Shown here piece by piece: positions 1-6,983 of a DNA stretch of 13,983 bases. This DNA comes from Selenomonadaceae bacterium (GTDB taxonomy: Bacteria > Bacillota > Negativicutes > Selenomonadales > Selenomonadaceae). Under the pieces are notes generated by a model that was not told the origin of the DNA, searched no databases, and saw only the letters and a program-made list of their open reading frames with translations. The position numbers were made by a program, and so were the translations under genes. The stretch's first letter is position 1, and each line of letters starts with the position of its first letter. The DNA is taken from assembly GCA_017445435.1 (NCBI GenBank), contig JAFSUE010000220.1, positions 1 to 13,983 of the forward strand, written 5' to 3'.

Positions 1-522
1 CGTACCGACAACAGCGGTTACTCTGCCGTCAAGGAAGTAACCCATAGATATTTTTTCAGACGTAGCCTCCGCGTGAAAGTCAACTAAAATTATGTCACAT
101 TCGCGCTTAAGAATTTTTAAAATTTCCTCTGCGCGGGTGAATGGACAGTCAACAGGTTGCATAAAGACGCGCCCAAGTAAATTAATCACGCCGATATTTT
201 TTGCACGGTGCGGGTAAATGCAGTAACCTTTGCCAGGCGTACTTTCGGGAAAGTTGGCGGGACGAATTAAAAATGGTTCACGTTCCAAAAGCGGCACAAT
301 ATCTTTTCTATCCCAAACGTGATTGCCAGTCGTGACAATATCAGCGCCGCCAGATAAAATTTCGTTGAAAGTTGCTTCCGTCAAACTTTTTCCGTGCGCT
401 ACGTTTTCGCCATTGACAACTACAACGTCGATATTTTTTTGGCGTTTAAGTTCCTTTGTACGTTCGCAAAAAAATTTTCTGCCAGCGCGTCCGAAAACGT
501 CACAAACCATTAAAATGCGCAC
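1..522 (-). CDS. ymdB: YmdB-family metallophosphoesterase, 3' part beyond window
   Basis: First 174 residues of a calcineurin-like phosphoesterase of the YmdB (TIGR00282) type; the reading frame stays open to the left edge. Metal-binding residues of the family are visible at their expected places: D8 (CDVFGRAG), E39-N40 (NGEN), N67-H68 (TTGNHVWD) and H150 (VDFHAEATSEK). The remaining His pair (H-x-H) would lie just past the last visible residues VVGT. Family members hydrolyse cyclic nucleotides such as cAMP in vitro, and in Bacillus subtilis YmdB affects biofilm formation and motility. The start is a GTG, chosen because AGGAGG lies 7 nt upstream and the protein then begins MRILMVCDVFG; the next ATG (codon 5) would cut into the first beta strand. 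It is the last visible gene of a minus-strand run rny - unknown - adh - ymdB; rny-ymdB linkage is common in Firmicutes, but here two genes intervene. Confidence 0.93.
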   Translation of the reverse strand, partial: MRILMVCDVFGRAGRKFFCERTKELKRQKNIDVVVVNGENVAHGKSLTEATFNEILSGGADIVTTGNHVWDRKDIVPLLEREPFLIRPANFPESTPGKGYCIYPHRAKNIGVINLLGRVFMQPVDCPFTRAEEILKILKRECDIILVDFHAEATSEKISMGYFLDGRVTAVVGT

Positions 523-538
523 AAATTTTCCTCCTGTT

Positions 539-617
539 TAGTGAATAGTGAGTAGTTTGTAGTGAGTAGTTAGTAGTGAAAAAATACTACTGACTACTTA
601 CTACTGACTACTTACTA
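539..617. repeat. Inverted heptad repeat forming a 32-bp hairpin
   Basis: Six tandem 7-bp units of the form TAGTNNN (539-580) are followed, after a short A-rich loop, by five units of the complementary form ACTACTK/ACTA (586-617). The arms 546-577 and 586-617 pair along 32 positions with one clear mismatch and several G-U pairs; the loop is GAAAAAAT. The element fills the space between the adh stop codon and the ymdB ribosome binding site, so in the minus-strand mRNA it would be a long stem-loop just upstream of ymdB. It lacks a following T-run, so it is not a standard terminator. A role in mRNA processing or stability is inference. Confidence 0.8.
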
Positions 618-618
618 A

Positions 619-1809
619 TCATTTATTAGCCGCTTGATAAATTTTAATCATATCTTCTTCGTAAATGCGCCGCGCAGAACCACGACTGCCGCCAACTGCA
701 ACTGCGCATCTGTACGCCATATCAGCAATTTGTTGATCAGTCGGGGCAATGCCTAAACCTTTAATCGACGTTGGCATTTTTATTTCACGGAAGAAATTTT
801 CTATCGCGTCAATACCCCTCAATGCAATTTCTTCGTCACTGCCGCTTTCATCAACGCGCATAACTTTAATGGCAAATCTTTTGAAACGGTGCAGACAATA
901 TTTGTAAACGTACCGCGCCCAACTTCCCCAAATTGCCGCCAATCCTGCGCCATGAGCTACGCCAAACATTCCGCTAAGTTCATGTTCCAACGCATGGCTT
1001 ACAAAGTCGCCGCCGTCATTGCCGCAACCTGTCAAGCCGTTGTGTGAAAGACTGCTTGCCCACATAATTTCTGCGCGGGCGTTATAATTTTGCGAATCAT
1101 TAACTAAAATTTTTGCATTTTCAATAACCGCTCGCATTAACCCTTCAGCAATGCTATCTGTAATGTGCATATTGCCGCCGTTTGTGAAGTAGCGCTCCAT
1201 TGTGTGCATTAAAATATCGACGCAACCGCAAGCCGTTTGATAATCGGGCAACGTAAAAGTCAATTCTGGATCAAGTATTGCAAACTTCGGACGGCATAAG
1301 TTACTATGTGCGCCGCGCTTAGTATTCGTTTCATCGTTCGTAATGACTGAACTGTTGCTCATTTCACTGCCTGAACCTGCAGTCGTCAATATAACGCCAA
1401 TCGGCAAGCATGCCTTAGCTTTGCGCGTGTGTTCGTATAAATCCCATACATCATAATCTGGCTCGGCAAGTGCAAAAGCTATCGCCTTCGCTGAATCAAT
1501 GACACTGCCGCCGCCTACTGCTAAGATGAAGTCAAGCTGATTCAAATTGCCAAGTCCTACACCTGCGCGAACTTTACTTAACTTCGGATTAGCTACGACA
1601 CCGCCAAGTTCAACATGGAAAATGTCGGCTTTATCCAACGCTTTCTTTACTCTAGCGATAAGCCCTGATTGAATTGCACTTTTCCCGCCGTAATGCAATA
1701 AAACGCGTGGTGAGCCGCCGTAATATTTCAGCCAATCAGCAACTTGATTTTCAGTATTTCTGCCGAAAATAATTCTAGTCGGCGTGTAGTATTCAAAATT
1801 AAAAGCCAT
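619..1809 (-). CDS. Iron-containing alcohol dehydrogenase (butanol dehydrogenase/YqhD type)
   Basis: A 396-aa group III alcohol dehydrogenase, full length for the family, expected to reduce aldehydes to alcohols with NAD(P)H in the cytoplasm. The N-terminal dinucleotide-binding part shows YGGKS (40-44) and GGGSVIDSAK (99-108); TTAGSGSEMSNSSVI (142-156) is a family signature. Iron ligands fit D198, H202 (CGCVDILMH), H272 and H286 (HALEHELSGMFGVAHGAG), with the 4- and 14-residue spacings seen in YqhD. The stretch IMWASSLSHNGLTG and GSWARYVYK match butanol dehydrogenases of anaerobes. The ATG at 1809 was chosen because AAGGAG lies 11 nt before it; a GTG three codons upstream (1818) has only 2 nt spacing. 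It sits 34 bp downstream of the unknown 174-aa gene and upstream of ymdB on the same strand, so co-transcription is likely. Exact substrate and cofactor cannot be told; bdhA/yqhD would be the nearest names. Confidence 0.93.
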   Translation of the reverse strand: MAFNFEYYTPTRIIFGRNTENQVADWLKYYGGSPRVLLHYGGKSAIQSGLIARVKKALDKADIFHVELGGVVANPKLSKVRAGVGLGNLNQLDFILAVGGGSVIDSAKAIAFALAEPDYDVWDLYEHTRKAKACLPIGVILTTAGSGSEMSNSSVITNDETNTKRGAHSNLCRPKFAILDPELTFTLPDYQTACGCVDILMHTMERYFTNGGNMHITDSIAEGLMRAVIENAKILVNDSQNYNARAEIMWASSLSHNGLTGCGNDGGDFVSHALEHELSGMFGVAHGAGLAAIWGSWARYVYKYCLHRFKRFAIKVMRVDESGSDEEIALRGIDAIENFFREIKMPTSIKGLGIAPTDQQIADMAYRCAVAVGGSRGSARRIYEEDMIKIYQAANK

Positions 1810-1843
1810 AATCTTCACTGCTCCTTAAAAAATTTTTAGTACT

Positions 1844-2368
1844 TCAACGCGCGTAAACTACAACACGTTCCTGTTCACGGACGCCGACTAACCTACCTTC
1901 AATCCTAAGTTGGCGCATATTGTTTAAGCATTGCTCTAAATAATCTTCCTGCGCCATTATATAATCTTCGTCAGGCATTTCGCCTTCATAATCTTCAATT
2001 AGATTTTCGCCAAAATAATTTTCTGCTAACTCTGTCAAAAGGGAAAGTTCCCTGCAAGTCAAAGTTGACATATCGCGGCGTACATTTAAAAAGCACGTAC
2101 CGAAGACGCCTTCAACGTTCAATTCAATTTTAGCGCCGCCTAAACCTTCGATATAGTGAAAAGCTTCGACGGACTCGGCAACGTGCCTTAAAAAGTTTTC
2201 AAAGTCGTTTTGAGAAAATTTTCCACTCAATGCGAAAGAAAGTTCAAGCATATCGCCTTTTGAATCGTAGCTTACAGATTGTACGGAAGGATACACTACT
2301 AAGATTGACGCCAATAATTTGCTGGCGTCTGGATTTGGCTTTTTCTCTCTCTTAAAAAAATCGAACAT
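1844..2368 (-). CDS. Conserved-looking protein of unknown function (174 aa)
   Basis: I do not recognise this family. It is a soluble, acidic 174-aa protein without signal peptide or membrane segment, beginning MFDFFKREKKPNP. The N-terminal two thirds (about residues 15-110) alternates short hydrophobic strands and helices, consistent with an alpha/beta domain; the middle has an acidic patch (GENLIEDYEGEMPDEDY, about 119-135) followed by a helix-prone segment with LEQCLNNMRQLRIEG. It ends RVVVYAR, which resembles the RNase Y C-terminus RVVDYAR. A good AGGAGG lies 9 nt before the ATG. It lies between rny (166 bp upstream) and adh (34 bp downstream), all minus strand, so it may share transcripts with them. 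A link to RNA turnover is suggested only by position. Confidence 0.8.
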   Translation of the reverse strand: MFDFFKREKKPNPDASKLLASILVVYPSVQSVSYDSKGDMLELSFALSGKFSQNDFENFLRHVAESVEAFHYIEGLGGAKIELNVEGVFGTCFLNVRRDMSTLTCRELSLLTELAENYFGENLIEDYEGEMPDEDYIMAQEDYLEQCLNNMRQLRIEGRLVGVREQERVVVYAR

Positions 2369-2433
2369 GCTTTCAAACCTCCTTCACATCGTTAATTAGC
2401 TATGGCTTGTTGAATAATTAAAATTTTTTGTGA

Positions 2434-2455
2434 ACTACTTTTCTTTTGGCACAAA
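2434..2455 (+). repeat. Truncated copy of the dispersed CTACTTTTTCTTTT repeat
   Basis: ACTACTTTTCTTTTGGCACA here nearly matches the left arm and loop of the element at 4499-4520 (one T fewer and one G-to-A change), but the right arm and the rest of the element are missing. It sits directly beside the heptad repeats in the spacer between rny and the unknown gene. Confidence 0.55.
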
Positions 2456-2457
2456 TT

Positions 2458-2531
2458 TAGTGAGTAGTCAGTAGTTAGTAGTGATAATATAATTCTTAAT
2501 TCTTAATTATTAATTCTTAATTCTTAATTAA
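2458..2531 (+). repeat. Two adjacent blocks of 7-bp tandem repeats
   Basis: Positions 2458-2485 hold four units of TAGTNAN (TAGTGAG, TAGTCAG, TAGTTAG, TAGTGAT). After four bases, 2490-2531 hold six units of TAATTCT or close variants. Both blocks share the pattern TA-purine-T followed by three variable bases. The blocks end next to the rny stop codon and occupy part of the 166-bp spacer ahead of the unknown 174-aa gene. No gene or obvious terminator is seen in this spacer. Confidence 0.8.
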
Positions 2532-2534
2532 AAC

Positions 2535-4085
2535 TCATCTCGCGTAGTCGACGACGCGCGTTTCACGAATCACCGTTGCTTTAATCTGTCCAGGATATTC
2601 AAGTTCCTTTTCAATGCGCTTTACAATATCATGGGCAAGCGTCACGGCTTCCAAGTCATCAATTTTATCTGGCTTAACCATAATTCGGACTTCGCGCCCA
2701 GCTTGAATGGCAAAACACCTGTCGACGCCTTCAAATGATTCAGCTATTTCCTCAAGCATTTTCAAGCGCTTAAGATACATTTCCAAACTTTCACGACGTG
2801 CGCCAGGTCTAGCGGCTGAAACGGCGTCAGCGGCGGCAACCAGTACTGCCTCAACGCTTGTTGCCTCAACGTCGCCATGATGTGACGCAATCGCATTGAT
2901 GACAACTTTATTTTCGCGATACCGTTTAGCTAAGTCAGCGCCAATCGTGACGTGTGGTCCTTCAACTTCATGGTCAACCGCTTTTCCAATGTCATGGAGG
3001 AGACCTGCGCGTTTAGCTAAATTTACGTCGACGCCCAATTCACTAGCCATAATTCCAGCAAGTTTAGCCACTTCGATTGAGTGATTTAAAACATTCTGCC
3101 CGTAACTCGTGCGGTACTTCAATCTGCCTAAAAGTTTTATCAGTTCTGGATGAATGCCATGAACGCCAACTTGGAACGTCGCCTGTTCGCCAGTTTCTTT
3201 CATACGCGCTTCAACTTCACGTTGTGCCTTCTCGACCATTTCTTCAATCCGCGCAGGATGTATTCTGCCGTCTGAAATTAATTTTTCTAATGCAACGCGG
3301 GCAACTTCACGGCGTACTGGATCAAAACCTGAAAGGATAACTGCCTCTGGCGTATCGTCAATAATTAAATCAATGCCAGTTAAAGTTTCAAGTGTGCGAA
3401 TGTTGCGCCCTTCACGACCGATAATTCTGCCTTTCATATCATCGCTAGGCAAAGTGACAACTGATACAGTCGTTTCGGCAACGTGATCTGCGGCGGAACG
3501 TTGAATTGCAATGCTTAAAATGTCACGCGCTTTTTTATCAGCCTCTTCCTTAACCTGCGCGGCATATTCTTTAATCTTCAACGCCTTATCATGTTTAAGC
3601 CCTTCCTCAACTTCGGTCATGATGATATTTCGTGCTTCGTCACGTGACAGCGCCGCGATACGTTCAAGTTCAGCATCTTCTTTTTCCTGCATTGCATCGA
3701 GCTGCGCCTGTGATTCAGTCAACCGCGCTTCCTTTTTACTAAGGAGAACTTCTTTTTTCTCAAGAGAATCCATTTTTTTATCAAGATTTTCTTCCTTTTG
3801 TACGACGCGTTTTTCTTGACGCGCCAACTCACTGCGGCGTTCCTTTGTATCACGATCCAATTCCTGCCGCATTCTGTGAATTTCTTCCTTAGCCTCCATA
3901 ACAGCTTCTTTTTTTTCAGCTGAACTTTTTTCCTGTGCTTCAGCTAAAATACGTCGTGCTTCTTCTTCAGCAGAACCAATTTGAGCTTCCGCAGTGCGTT
4001 TACGTGCCGCGTAGCCACCTATCGCGCCTAAAACTATTGCAACGACTGCGACTGCTATTGTAATGACAATGACCCTCACCCCCAA
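2535..4085 (-). CDS. rny: Ribonuclease Y
   Basis: RNase Y, the membrane-anchored endoribonuclease that starts mRNA decay in many Firmicutes and scaffolds a degradosome-like network. The 516-aa length is normal. In order: an N-terminal membrane helix (about 4-24), a long charged coiled coil rich in E/K/R/Q (about 26-190), a KH RNA-binding domain with GRIIGREGRNIR (219-230), and an HD hydrolase domain with H335, the H364-D365 pair in LLHDIGK, HH 402-403 and D420. The C-terminus ETRVVDYAR is typical. The start is uncertain: the open frame begins after a TGA at 4109-4107, has no ATG, and offers TTG (4085), GTG (4079) or ATT (4070). Neither TTG nor GTG has a spaced ribosome binding site, whereas GGGGGTGAG lies 6-8 nt ahead of the ATT. 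First of the minus-strand run leading to ymdB. Confidence 0.96.
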   Translation of the reverse strand: MGVRVIVITIAVAVVAIVLGAIGGYAARKRTAEAQIGSAEEEARRILAEAQEKSSAEKKEAVMEAKEEIHRMRQELDRDTKERRSELARQEKRVVQKEENLDKKMDSLEKKEVLLSKKEARLTESQAQLDAMQEKEDAELERIAALSRDEARNIIMTEVEEGLKHDKALKIKEYAAQVKEEADKKARDILSIAIQRSAADHVAETTVSVVTLPSDDMKGRIIGREGRNIRTLETLTGIDLIIDDTPEAVILSGFDPVRREVARVALEKLISDGRIHPARIEEMVEKAQREVEARMKETGEQATFQVGVHGIHPELIKLLGRLKYRTSYGQNVLNHSIEVAKLAGIMASELGVDVNLAKRAGLLHDIGKAVDHEVEGPHVTIGADLAKRYRENKVVINAIASHHGDVEATSVEAVLVAAADAVSAARPGARRESLEMYLKRLKMLEEIAESFEGVDRCFAIQAGREVRIMVKPDKIDDLEAVTLAHDIVKRIEKELEYPGQIKATVIRETRVVDYAR

Positions 4086-4496
4086 ATTTTTAAAAAATAC
4101 CCTAGCTCATCGCAAAATTAAAAATCTACAGGGGCTACTATCTGTCAACTTAAAAAATTTTTCGATTAATAAACGGAAACTTCCCGCGTTATATTGTTCG
4201 ATAATTTGCAACAAAAAAATTTTTAAAACTATGTGACAGAAAACTATCTCGAAAATTTATTTTACCTTAAAAATTTATGTTAAAGGTTAATTGAGTAAGT
4301 CAACAAATTTTTTATAATCGGGAAAAAATTTTTGCCCGTTTCGATTTTTAATTTAAATAAGCTCTAGCATTCAAATACCGTAATATTTTATAGATTGTTG
4401 CAGGATATGTCAATGAAATTGCGCGGGAAAAATTTGAGACAGAATTTTGAAATTAAGGTTTATTGATAAAATAAAATTTAAAATTATTTTTTTATT
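4086..4496. other. Gene-free AT-rich region upstream of rny
   Basis: No open reading frame with a credible start and ribosome binding site is seen on either strand. The stretch must hold the rny promoter; a TTGACA on the minus strand (4148-4143) has no well-spaced TATAAT-like partner, so I do not call it. The plus strand holds one promoter-like pair (4291-4318) and a short GGG...CCC inverted repeat around 4319-4338. The rest is low-complexity A/T. Confidence 0.6.
4291..4318 (+). promoter_or_regulatory. Promoter-like pair with no gene downstream
   Basis: TTGAGT (4291-4296), a 16-nt spacer and a perfect TATAAT (4313-4318). A transcript would start near 4325 and run into the structured repeat at 4500-4650; no coding region follows before rpsO. 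It could drive a small non-coding RNA, or be a chance match in AT-rich DNA. Confidence 0.3.
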
Positions 4497-4650
4497 AAAC
4501 TACTTTTTCTTTTGGCGCAAAAGAAAAAGTAGCAAAAAGAAAACATTGCGGCATTTGCGCGCTCGCGATTAGCGTTTTAGTAATAAAAACGTTTCACCGC
4601 GTCATTGTGTTCCCCAGCGTCCAACTCTGCAGGGCGCTGAAATGCCGCGT
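4497..4650 (+). repeat. Structured dispersed repeat element with nested inverted repeats
   Basis: The element begins with a perfect hairpin: CTACTTTTTCTTTT (4500-4513) and its exact complement (4519-4532) around GGCGC. It continues with GCGGCATTT (4548-4556) matched by AAATGCCGC (4640-4648), enclosing two inner hairpins: CGTTTT/AAAACG (about 4573-4591) and AGCGTCC/GGGCGCT (4616-4622 with 4632-4638, loop AACTCTGCA). GC content is well above that of the flanks. A partial copy of the left end at 2434-2455 indicates a repeat family. No open frame is present. It could be a MITE/REP-like element or a structured RNA. Confidence 0.6.
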
Positions 4651-4726
4651 AATTACCTCAATTTTTTTGTTTGAAAGATTAAGCACTTAGTTATTCAATA
4701 CGACCTAGCATTAAAAATAATTTTAG

Positions 4727-4756
4727 TTGACGCGCTAAAAATTTTTGTGCTATACT
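4727..4756 (+). promoter_or_regulatory. rpsO promoter
   Basis: TTGACG (4727-4732), an 18-nt spacer and TATACT (4751-4756), preceded by TGTGC. It is close to the sigma-A consensus and gives a leader of roughly 90 nt before the rpsO start. Confidence 0.8.
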
Positions 4757-4784
4757 TTTCGGCGTTATAAATTTTTTAATCCTC

Positions 4785-4823
4785 GACGCAGTTCGACGAA
4801 AACTCCAACGCTGACTTCGTTGC
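4785..4823 (+). promoter_or_regulatory. Possible S15 autoregulatory leader
   Basis: The rpsO leader contains two mutually exclusive pairings: CGACGAA with TTCGTTG (about 4794-4800 with 4816-4822, one G-U pair) and CAACG with CGTTG (4806-4810 with 4818-4822). S15 represses its own mRNA in several bacteria through a structured leader, but these leaders differ widely between phyla, and the pairing here is only by eye. Confidence 0.3.
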
Positions 4824-4854
4824 AGGAAATTTTAAAAAGTAGGAGGAATTTTTT

Positions 4855-5121
4855 ATGCTGGATAAAGACGCCAAGCAGGAAATTATGGAAAAGTACGGCA
4901 TGCACGAAGGGGACACTGGCTCGCCTGAAGTTCAAATCGCGCTGTTGACTGCAAGAATTTCTTATCTCACCGAACACTTGAAAGTTCACAAAAAAGATCA
5001 TCATTCACGTCGTGGACTTTTAAAAATGGTCGGTCAACGCCGTCGCCTTTTAAGCTACCTTAGCAAGAAAGACATCAATCGTTACCGTGAAATTATCGCG
5101 CAACTCAATCTGCGTAAGTAG
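4855..5121 (+). CDS. rpsO: 30S ribosomal protein S15
   Basis: An 88-aa protein, the normal length of S15, which binds the central domain of 16S rRNA early in small-subunit assembly and takes part in a bridge to the large subunit. Family signatures are plain: HEGDTGSPEVQIALLTARI (residues 17-35), LTEHLKVHKKDHHSRRGLL (about 38-56) and the C-terminal RRRLLSYLSKKD. TAGGAGG sits 8 nt before the ATG. It has its own promoter and a terminator just downstream, so it appears to be monocistronic; the pnp gene that often follows rpsO is absent here, with ilvB lying convergent instead. Confidence 0.97.
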   Translation: MLDKDAKQEIMEKYGMHEGDTGSPEVQIALLTARISYLTEHLKVHKKDHHSRRGLLKMVGQRRRLLSYLSKKDINRYREIIAQLNLRK

Positions 5122-5196
5122 TCGGTGAAAAATTTTAGCTACTATACAAAAAATTTCTAACTAAGTGCTGAAAAATTTTTAAACGTACACAAATTT

Positions 5197-5241
5197 AAAA
5201 GCGGTTAAATCTTCCGAAGATTAGAAGGTTTAGCCGCTTTT
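5197..5241. terminator. Bidirectional intrinsic terminator between rpsO and ilvB
   Basis: An 18-bp stem starting AAAAGCGG (5197-5214) pairs with 5224-5241 ending CCGCTTTT, with two G-U pairs and a 9-nt loop. The A-run on the left and T-run on the right let it end both the rpsO transcript (plus) and the ilvB transcript (minus). Confidence 0.9.
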
Positions 5242-5266
5242 AGTTTGAAAATATTTTCAGCGAAAA

Positions 5267-6949
5267 TTATTTAAACTCTACAAATTCATCAATTCTTGCG
5301 CCGCCTTTAGTCATTGGCTCAACAAAACTTCGCCATACGTTCAAGACAATGACGCGCGGGTTTTCCGTATCGTCAATAGCTTTTTGCAGTGCATTTGCAA
5401 ATTCTTCCTGCGTATTGACGGCAACGGCTTTAATGCCAAAACTTTCGGCGTACTTGACATAATCCATTTGATAATCCAATTCGCAAGCAATGTAGCGTTC
5501 CTTGTACATAACTTTCTGCAGTTGGCGAATCATTCCCAAGCTTGTATTGTTGACAATCAAAGAAATTATCGGCAACTTAAGGCGAGCAATCGTGTAGTAT
5601 TCATTGCCAGTCATTTTAATTCCGCCGTCACCCGTCACGCAGATAACACGGCGATTGTTGCCATAAAACATTTGCGCACCCATTGCCGCAGGAAGTCCAA
5701 ATCCCATTGTACCAAGTCCGCCAGACGTTAGCCAAGTTCGCGGTTGTTCAACTTTCAAGTGCAACGCCGCCCACATTTGATGTTGTCCAACGTCGGTTGC
5801 GTAGGCAAAATTTTTTCCAGCCGTCTTTTTAGCAACTTGATTCATAGCCCAAGGAACTGTTAAGCGGTTGACTTGATAGTCATATTCATAAGTTTCTTTC
5901 CAACTTTCAATCTGACTCCACCAGCCACTTAAAATTTGTTCCCTGTTGCCAATGCCCTGTTCCTTCATCAATAACTTTAAAATAATTTTCATATCGCCAG
6001 CAAGTCCAAGACTTCCCGCAATATTTTTATCAATCTCGGCAGGGTCAATGTCAATGTGAATAAATTTTTTCGCCTGCGTGTACTTGCTAATGTTGCCAGT
6101 CTGCCTGTCACCGAATCGACTGCCAATAGCGATAACTAAATCTGCCGCCGCTATAGCGTGATTCGCCGCCTTAGTGCCGTGAAGACCTGCAAAGCCTAAA
6201 TTTTGTGGATGACTGCGCGGAATTGCACCAATGCCCATTAACGTGTTGACGGCGGGCAAGTTGTACCGTTCAATGAAGTTTATAATTTCCTGCGACGCGC
6301 CAGCACTAACTGCGCCACCGCCTACAATAGCTACGGGACGTTTAGCCTGTAAAATTTCTTCGATAGCTTCAGCCGCGCAGATTAAAAAGTCGGGGTCAGG
6401 TCTACCAACTTTTTTTTCAGCAAAAGTTTTCGGCGTGTAGTCAACGTCGGCGCTGAAAAGATCGCGTGGTATGTCGACAAGTACGGGACCGCGTCTGCCG
6501 CTCATAGCAATTTCAAAAGCTTGACGAATCGTATTGACAAGTTGCCGCGCGTCTTTAACTTTGAAATTGTGTTTCGTAACGGGCATAGTTATATCTAAAA
6601 TGTCAGTTTCTTGGAACGCGTCTTTGCCTAAAAGTTTTGTTTCAACTTGCCCCGTGATGGCGACGACTGGAATTGAATCCATAAACGCCGTAGCAATGCC
6701 AGTGACTAAGTTTGTAGCGCCAGGTCCTGAAGTTGCCATACAGACGCCAACTTTGCCAGATGCCCTTGCGTAACCGTCCGCCGCATGTGCCGCGTTTTGT
6801 TCATGCGTAACTAAAATTTGCTGAATTTCTTTTTCATCAACAAGCGCGTCATACAAAGGAAGTATCATGCCCCCAGGATAACCCCAGATTATTTTTACGC
6901 CTTGTTCCCTTAAGCATTCAACGATAGCTTTAGCGCCGCTCATCAACAT
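5267..6949 (-). CDS. ilvB: Acetolactate synthase, large (catalytic) subunit
   Basis: A thiamine-diphosphate and FAD dependent enzyme that joins two pyruvates to acetolactate, or pyruvate and 2-ketobutyrate to acetohydroxybutyrate, at the head of branched-chain amino acid synthesis. The 560-aa length is normal. Visible: IIWGYPGGMILPLYDAL; the catalytic Glu (E50) in THEQNAAHAADGYARA; SGPGATNLVTGI; QVETKLLGKDAFQETDI; LTSGGLGTMGFGLPAAMGA; and the ThDP/Mg motif GDGG (440-443) ending with N467-N468. ATG 6949 was chosen (AAAGGA 10 nt before); an in-frame GTG at 6958 is only about 2 nt from it. Leu477 occupies the position of the well-known Trp in LGMxRQWQ. No ilvN regulatory subunit adjoins: downstream is a terminator, upstream (66 bp) the GH32 gene on the same strand, with which it may be co-transcribed. 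Confidence 0.95.
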   Translation of the reverse strand: MLMSGAKAIVECLREQGVKIIWGYPGGMILPLYDALVDEKEIQQILVTHEQNAAHAADGYARASGKVGVCMATSGPGATNLVTGIATAFMDSIPVVAITGQVETKLLGKDAFQETDILDITMPVTKHNFKVKDARQLVNTIRQAFEIAMSGRRGPVLVDIPRDLFSADVDYTPKTFAEKKVGRPDPDFLICAAEAIEEILQAKRPVAIVGGGAVSAGASQEIINFIERYNLPAVNTLMGIGAIPRSHPQNLGFAGLHGTKAANHAIAAADLVIAIGSRFGDRQTGNISKYTQAKKFIHIDIDPAEIDKNIAGSLGLAGDMKIILKLLMKEQGIGNREQILSGWWSQIESWKETYEYDYQVNRLTVPWAMNQVAKKTAGKNFAYATDVGQHQMWAALHLKVEQPRTWLTSGGLGTMGFGLPAAMGAQMFYGNNRRVICVTGDGGIKMTGNEYYTIARLKLPIISLIVNNTSLGMIRQLQKVMYKERYIACELDYQMDYVKYAESFGIKAVAVNTQEEFANALQKAIDDTENPRVIVLNVWRSFVEPMTKGGARIDEFVEFK

Positions 6950-6983
6950 TAATGTCACTTCCTTTGTTAGGGAAAAGAAAATC

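Noticed and set aside
539..617. CRISPR array from the repeated TAGT/ACTA text
   Set aside because: Units are 7 bp without spacers and arranged as an inverted pair; no cas genes nearby.
2896..3819. Plus-strand open frames of 62-102 aa within rny
   Set aside because: They are antisense to a clear RNase Y coding sequence, have no ribosome binding sites, and their composition mirrors the coiled-coil codons.
4765..5004. 79-aa minus-strand frame over the rpsO start
   Set aside because: Antisense to S15 and its promoter, no ribosome binding site.
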